Source: Thunnus maccoyii (Eukaryota; Chordata; Actinopteri; Scombriformes; Scombridae). From it: a stretch of DNA of 64,000 nucleotides. Shown here one piece after another: positions 59,455 to 64,000 of the stretch. Numbering within the stretch: the stretch's first letter is position 1; every line of letters begins with the position of its first letter. The notes beneath the pieces were generated by a model, which was given only the letters and a program-made list of their open reading frames with translations, made no database searches and was not told where the DNA came from. The stretch covers positions 3,513,001 through 3,577,000 of the forward strand of contig NC_056539.1 in assembly GCF_910596095.1 (NCBI RefSeq). The letters run 5' to 3'. A program made the position numbers and the translations under genes.

Positions 59455-60510
59455 AGCCAAAAAAGTAAGTCCTAAGAAGAGATTTGAAAGATGACACTGA
59501 GTTTGCCTGCCTGAGATCTCCAGGCAGGGAGTTTCACAGCTGTGGGGCACGAACAGCAAAGGTCTGGTCACCTTAAGTGACAAGTCGAGTTTTTGGAACT
59601 GTTCGTAGGGCCCTGCTTGAGGATCTCAAGCAGTGATCAGGCTCATAGGGAGTTAGCACATCCCATATATAGGCAGGAGCTTGACCATTCAAGGCTTTAA
59701 AAACAAGCAGTAAAATAAATTCTTAAACTCAGGTAACCAGTGAAGGGCAGCAAAGGTTGGTGTAATGTGGTCACTACTCTTAGTATGTGTTAAAAACCTG
59801 GCAGCGTTTTGTATCAACTACAGTTTGGATGTTTCACCTGCTGATACCAGAATAAAGTGAATGGCAAGAGTGAAGCCTAGAAGAGATAAAAGCATGGATG
59901 ACCTTTTCTAAGTCTGCAGAGGAAAAGAATGATCTGATCTTGGTTAACTGTCTCAGTTGGGCAAAACAGGACTGCAGGACTGAGTTTGATCACTTGAACA
60001 TCAAAAGACAATGCTGACTCAAAGATAACACCTAGATTGCAGGCCTTTTTTCAAACATTATTAGATAAGGCACCAAGACTAGAGGAGAGAACACTGCTAG
60101 TGCTGGGGCCAGAGGGGGTAATTATAATCACTTTTGATTTGGAGTTATTCAACTGCAGGAAATTTTTGGACAATTTTCAATAGTGAATAAGAGGGGACCC
60201 AAAATAGATCCCTGGGGGACCCCACAGAAGAGAGGGTACACGAGGAGGAGGCATCTCCAAGCAATACAGAGGACCCATTTGACAGATAAGAGATGAACCA
60301 ATCAAGAGCCACATCACTGATGCCAACATAGTTCTTCAGACAGCTGATTTTGATGTTATGGTCCACTGTGTCGAAGGCTGAGCTGAGGTCAAGGAGAATT
60401 AAAATGGAATACAGTCTTGTGTCAGCTGCAAGCAGTAAGTCATTGGTGACCTTGACCAGAGCAGTCTCAGTGCTGTTGTAGGCAGCAGAAACCAGATTGA
60501 AATTTTTCAA
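59455..60510 (-). pseudogene. LINE reverse transcriptase, catalytic YADD region deleted
   Basis: From 60480 down: NSTETALVKVTNDLLLAADT, LILLDLSSAFDTVDHNI (motif A with its Asp, about 60353-60384), LDWFISYLSNGSS and GSPRDLFWVPSYSLL (degenerate GVPQGSILGP, motif B). Within a few codons it jumps to KNFLQLN/NSKSKVIII-like sequence (about 60165), so the stretch that should hold YADDTQ is missing. Then come GVIFESALSFDVQV, QNAARFLTHTKSSDHITPTF, ALHWLP, FLKALNGQAPAYIWDVLTPY, FAVRAPQL and FKSLLRTYFFG (about 59455), all typical of the thumb/C-terminal end. Stops interrupt it (for example inside RAPQL-stop-NSLPG). Confidence 0.85.
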
Positions 60511-60979
60511 AAATTTGATTGTTGTTCATAAAAGAAATCGGTTGGGTTTTTTTTCTAAAATCTTCAATAAAAATAGCAGCTTGGAGATGAGTATAAATTT
60601 ACTTAAAACAGAGGGATCTAGAGAGGGCTTCTTTAAGAAGGAGAGAACAGTGGCATGTTTGAAATAGGAGAGGAAAATACCAGTAGACAGAGCACCTAAA
60701 AATGGCTAAAATATAATAACCATCTGGAATACAACTTTTCAAAACCAAGTGGGAATGCAGTCTGAAGGGCAGATGGATAATTCTGAAAGTGCAACAGTGC
60801 GTTCCAGGGTTGACAGAGAGATTTCACTGAAGTGGGATAATGTTGAAGGTGGGCAGGAGTCAACATCAAGTTCTATGAGTTCAGTGTTAAAGTGCTGCTG
60901 AATCTCCACTGTTTTGTTACAAAAGTAATTAAGAATTTCTTCACGTCTCTCTGAAGAAGACAGATAATGAAAAAAATAT

Positions 60980-61175
60980 GGTTTTAAAAAGGATTCTGGA
61001 CCCGTTTAGTGATCAGTTCAGAAAAATAGGTGTTCTTTGCTTCTTTGATGGTACACTGATAAGTGAATATTACATCTTTTAGAGAAGCAACGAAGACACT
61101 CAGTTTATCCTTTTTCCTGTTCCTCTCTGCCTCCCCCCATTGCCTCTTTAAAATCCTTAATTCTTCATTCAACCA
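60980..61175 (-). pseudogene. LINE ORF2 linker between endonuclease and RT
   Basis: MNEELRILKRQWGEAERNRK with LKDVIFTYQCTIKEAKNTYF and SELI matches the Lys/Arg-rich helical linker (LK..R.AER..RK..L......Y......I..AK..YF..LI) found between EN and RT in CR1/L2-group ORF2. It is in line with the neighbouring domains on the same strand. Confidence 0.7.
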
Positions 61176-61299
61176 TGGCAGAAAAGAAAGTTTCAGCTTT
61201 TTATATTTGACTGGAGCTACAGAATCTAAAATATTTGTGCAAGAGCTGTTAAAAGCACTGACAAGCTCCTCTATGGTGAGGCCATGTTGTTCACTGGTA

Positions 61300-62060
61300 T
61301 TAAAAAAATGTGTTGGAGGCAGTAAAAGCTTGACAGAGATAGGGAACAGAGAGTGAATTTAGGGGGTGGGATTGAATCAGTGTGGTGGGTTTGGGGTTAG
61401 GAGACAGGAGTGGAACCTGGAAGAGCACTGCGTTGTGATCAGAGACGGCAAAATCAATCAAGTTCACATCATCTACACAGAAACCATAGGGGATCACAAG
61501 GTCAAGTGTGTCCCTTTGTCATAGCTGGGGTGATTTGCATATTGGGTCAAATTAAAAGAATCTAAAAGTCTGATAAAATTAGAAGCAAATAAGGAGGAAG
61601 GAGGGCAGCAAACAGTCACCAAGAGTAAGAATGCTGTCATATTCTAACATAATGATTGATAAAAGGTCTAAAAATTCCTGAATAAAAACAGAAGTAAGTT
61701 TAAGGAGCCTGTAGATTAAAACACATAAAATTGGCAATTTATTCTTTAAAATAAAACTTAGACTCTGTAAGGTGGAGAAACAGCCCAGCAAGACTGGAGA
61801 ACAACTCAAGTAATTTCTGTATTACTGCAAGGCCACCCCTTTGGCCTGTCATTCTCGGCTGGTGGAAAAATAAATATTCTGGGGGATGACTCAATGAGAG
61901 GGGCACATTCATCAGGATTAATCCAGGACTCTGTGATGATAAAAAAGTCAATAACGTTGGTCATGATAAAATCCTGGCAGATAAAAGACTTATTGGCAAG
62001 GGATCTTACATTGAGTAAACAGAAATGAGCTGATTCAACAGCAGGGATTGAAGAAGTGGT
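61300..62060 (-). pseudogene. LINE APE-type endonuclease domain, degenerate
   Basis: Minus strand: HFCLLNVRSLANKSFICQDF (conserved Asn) and IITESW (catalytic Glu) lie around 61925-62025. RMTGQRGGLAVI is near 61800-61850. ILCVLIYRLLK and ILTLGDCLL are changed forms of the YRPPK and LLGDFN motifs. DFAVSDHNAVLFQV keeps the final Asp-His pair (about 61410-61450). Order and spacing fit an AP-endonuclease-like nicking domain that primes insertion. Frames change at least twice. Confidence 0.8.
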
Positions 62061-62256
62061 TTTAACTGTGATGAGATTGTTTCTGTGTGGACTGTGAGTA
62101 GATTTTGGTTTTGCATACTGCCTTTCAGTAATCCTAACAGAAATGAATGAATTGGTGAGGGGAAACAAAACCAGCACTAGCAGGACCCGCATTGTCTGGG
62201 ACAAGGCTATGAAATACAGAGCCAGGATGCTGGGCAGGGTCTTGCTGGGGGAACCA

Positions 62257-62780
62257 TCAATTAAGGCTAAAAGCAATAAAGTTAATAAAATTACAAATCA
62301 ATTTCCCTGTTCTTTTCCTGTTAGGATGCAACCCATCATATTTAAATAGGTCCCACTTGGTCCATAAGGAATCAAAATGACTAATAAAACCAAGTCCAGT
62401 GGCAGTAGTGAAATTTTGCATCCACATGTGCAGACTACAAAGATGGCTAAAATGTTCAGAGCTCTTGGTCATGGTGGACTTTGGACCAGACAGGACACAC
62501 CTCCTCCCCAGGCTTTCAACTGTGGAGGCTGGAGACTCCTAAATTCATAATACAGCTTAATGAATTTGCCTGGACATGACGTCATAAGTGCCAGCATGCA
62601 CTATCACAGTGTGGACAGAGGGATGGAGGTCGAGGACAGCTGGAATTAGTTTTATAAAATCAGCTGTCTTGCCTCCTGAGAGACAGTGTGTAATTGCACC
62701 AGGGAGCTTTACGAATCTGTTGAGTCTCCAACAATTAAAATCTCAGGTCGCTCAGTTTCAGAGTTGCCTTTGTAAATTGC
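62257..62780 (-). pseudogene. LINE ORF1 SGNH/GDSL-type esterase domain, degenerate
   Basis: Minus strand: TERPEILIVGDST (block I, catalytic Ser in GDS, 62719-62745) is followed after a one-base frame change by KLPGAITHCLSGGKTADF. HTVIVHAGTYDVM (block III, HxGTND-like with Asn replaced by Tyr, about 62575-62610) is next. TGLGFISHFDSLWTKWDLFK then YDGLHPN (block V, Asp and His of the triad, about 62320-62341) complete it. An esterase of this kind in ORF1 is published for CR1/L2-group LINEs including zebrafish elements. Its role is thought to involve lipid or membrane contact. Stops and the frameshift inactivate this copy. Confidence 0.8.
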
Positions 62781-62858
62781 AAGCTTTGATCTGAGTTTAT
62801 GGCTGATCATTTATGAGCTGGCTGAGTGCAAGTGAGATGAGCGATTGATTACCTGTGC

Positions 62859-63236
62859 TGTGTTCCGAATTGCATACTACGTACTGCAGCTGCCTTTACA
62901 AAGTACGTACTGTTGTGTGATGTATGCATGCAGTATTCATACAATTGGGACATACTGCTTCATCTGTCATTGTGGCTTCTGTTGTTACTCTGTCAATGCA
63001 CTGTCATTAGTGCTCTCCCAGTGGCTCAGTTGATGTGACGCATCTTCCGCTGCACAGAGGATAGTGGATTAGAATGGCCAGAAAAACATGCTAGCTTGCA
63101 TACTGCAAAATGCGACCGGAAGTAGTAGGACATCCTGGTACTTTCAGCATACTGCATATGACATACTATGTATTGGGACATGCTAAATCTTTTTTTGGCA
63201 TACTAAATAGTATGGTAGTATGGGTATTGGAACACA
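62859..63236. mobile_element. TIR element (MITE) inserted in LINE ORF1
   Basis: Left TGTGTTCCGAATTGCATACT and right (reverse complement) TGTGTTCCAATACCCATACTACC are inverted repeats. The interior repeats GCATACTGC/AGTATG words, for example GGGACATACTG and TTGGGACATGC. Such TTCCGAATTGCATACTA repeats are abundant in fish, from memory. Flanks show only a weak shared CCTG, so the target duplication is not settled. LINE ORF1-like coding sequence lies on both sides. Confidence 0.7.
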
Positions 63237-63241
63237 ACCCT

Positions 63242-63770
63242 GGTCTGATGCTTGTGTGGGGGGCATTGAGATATAACAGGTGGCTGTGGTGAAGGAGAGG
63301 AAGTCACTAGAGCTGACACCGAGTGGAACAGGGTGTCAGACTCCAACTGCAGGAGTGGAAAATGGGGACGTTTGCACCTGGGAAGGAAGGTGAACAAGGT
63401 GAAGTCAGACCAGGGATGTCAGCATGAGTAACCGCTGCATCTGAGGCCAAGGGCCGTTGGCTTCCTGCAGGCGCAGACACATTAGCTGGGAACACAGCTC
63501 CGTCTGATTCTGGTGGAGGTCCTCGATGAGCTGCTCAGTGGATCACAGTTCACTTTCAGACCAGCAACTTCCATCAGTGGAGTTGTAAAAGAGGGAAGAC
63601 CATAGCCAGCAAACGACAGAAAGGACAGGCGGAGAGCTGCACGGAACTGTTGGCCGCAGTAAGGACATCAGAGGAGCAGGGAGAAAACTTACTTGCTTGG
63701 GCTCCATATAGGAGCCCCCAGTGGTGAAATGGCAGATTTCCAACTGAGAAAATAGAGGAGAAACTTACCC
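63242..63770 (-). pseudogene. LINE ORF1 N-terminal part, degenerate
   Basis: Minus strand at about 63440-63545: STEQLIEDLHQNQTELCSQL then MCLRLQEANGPW, a heptad-like helical stretch as at the start of CR1/L2 ORF1 proteins. Next comes Ser/Pro-rich sequence (PGLTSPCSPSFPGANVPIF, SVSALVTSSPSPQPPV) that leads to the MITE. The extent upstream of 63600 is uncertain. Confidence 0.5.
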
Positions 63771-64000
63771 CCGGGGGCCCTGGACCAGGCCTGCTGAAGA
63801 TGTATCAGCTCTGGTCAGTTTTAGCCCAAGTTGGCTTCTGTCGGGGATAATGTCCATGTAAATCTTGCTGTGCAGTCTGGAGCAGTACTCTACTTCCTTC
63901 TCGTGATGATGAAACAGTGAAAAGGGAAACTTTTTGAACTGCTCACAACTCAAAAACTGAGTGACATGTACATGTTTCTGCTTATTAAATTGTCTAAAGC
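63771..64000. other. Window edge, possible LINE 5' region
   Basis: Slightly GC-richer at its left end (CCCCGGGGGCCCTGGACCAGG, about 63770-63788). It may be the 5' UTR of the LINE on the minus strand; the boundary is not visible. Confidence 0.25.

Larger units (their letters stand above)
59288..63770 (-). mobile_element. CR1/L2-group LINE, nearly full length, defective
   Basis: Read on the minus strand, it starts near 63770 and ends near 59288, where the 3' end GTAAAGCACTTTGTAACTTTG passes to ACTATATAAATAAAGTCATT and an (ATT)n-like tail. It carries ORF1 (with an SGNH esterase block), an APE-type endonuclease, and a reverse transcriptase with a typical CR1/L2 thumb. A 378-bp TIR element sits in ORF1. 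Many stops and frame changes and a deletion in RT show it is dead. The 5' limit is approximate. Confidence 0.85.

Overview
This looks like nuclear DNA from a teleost fish, probably a percomorph. The call rests on the mobile-element content: Harbinger elements with a separate Myb/SANT gene, a CR1/L2-group LINE with an esterase-bearing ORF1, a Tc1-type element with CAGTACTGTGCAA ends, a tRNA-derived SINE ending in GCGCTATATAAA, and many (CA)n/(TA)n tracts. I found no prokaryotic operons, rRNA, free-standing tRNA gene or CRISPR array, and no host protein-coding gene I can name. Nearly all short open frames are chance frames, or shadows of transposon relics and simple repeats.

Layout. 1-10 kb is mostly anonymous AT-rich sequence with old repeat fragments, two microsatellites and a LINE 3' tail. 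10.3-11.15 kb is one copy of an ~850-bp segment whose twin lies at 29.5-30.4 kb; both carry the C-terminal part of a dead Tc1 transposase. 12.0-12.24 kb is a SINE. 12.25-15.72 kb is a whole but dead Harbinger element with matching terminal inverted repeats, into which a 5'-truncated LINE has inserted. 16-27 kb is anonymous sequence with pyrimidine-rich tracts and dispersed repeats. 27.6-28.1 kb is a ~500-bp foldback (long inverted repeat). 30-42 kb is anonymous DNA with several dispersed repeats, a degenerate minisatellite, and one possible host exon at 40.88-41.03 kb.

43.5-46.9 kb is a second, larger Harbinger. Its transposase gene on the + strand faces a decayed Myb/SANT gene on the - strand. 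The transposase is split by a 1,227-bp element with GGGTCTC ends, flanked by a perfect CAG duplication. Joining the two sides through one CAG restores the frame, so this insertion can be read exactly. The insert itself appears to carry a gypsy-like LTR. 46.92-48.38 kb is a further TIR element, possibly hAT. 48-57 kb is anonymous. 57.8-58.7 kb holds a 225-bp pure (TA)n tract and a Cys-rich fragment like the C-terminus of PiggyBac transposases. 59.3-63.8 kb is an almost full-length, dead CR1/L2-group LINE on the - strand (ORF1 with SGNH esterase, endonuclease, reverse transcriptase). It is interrupted by a TIR element in ORF1 and has lost the catalytic YADD region of its reverse transcriptase.

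Overall this is a transposon-rich intergenic or intronic region in which element families have inserted into one another. I do not see an undescribed functional system. The most informative points are the datable nested insertions, the 850-bp duplication, the foldback and the LINE esterase.
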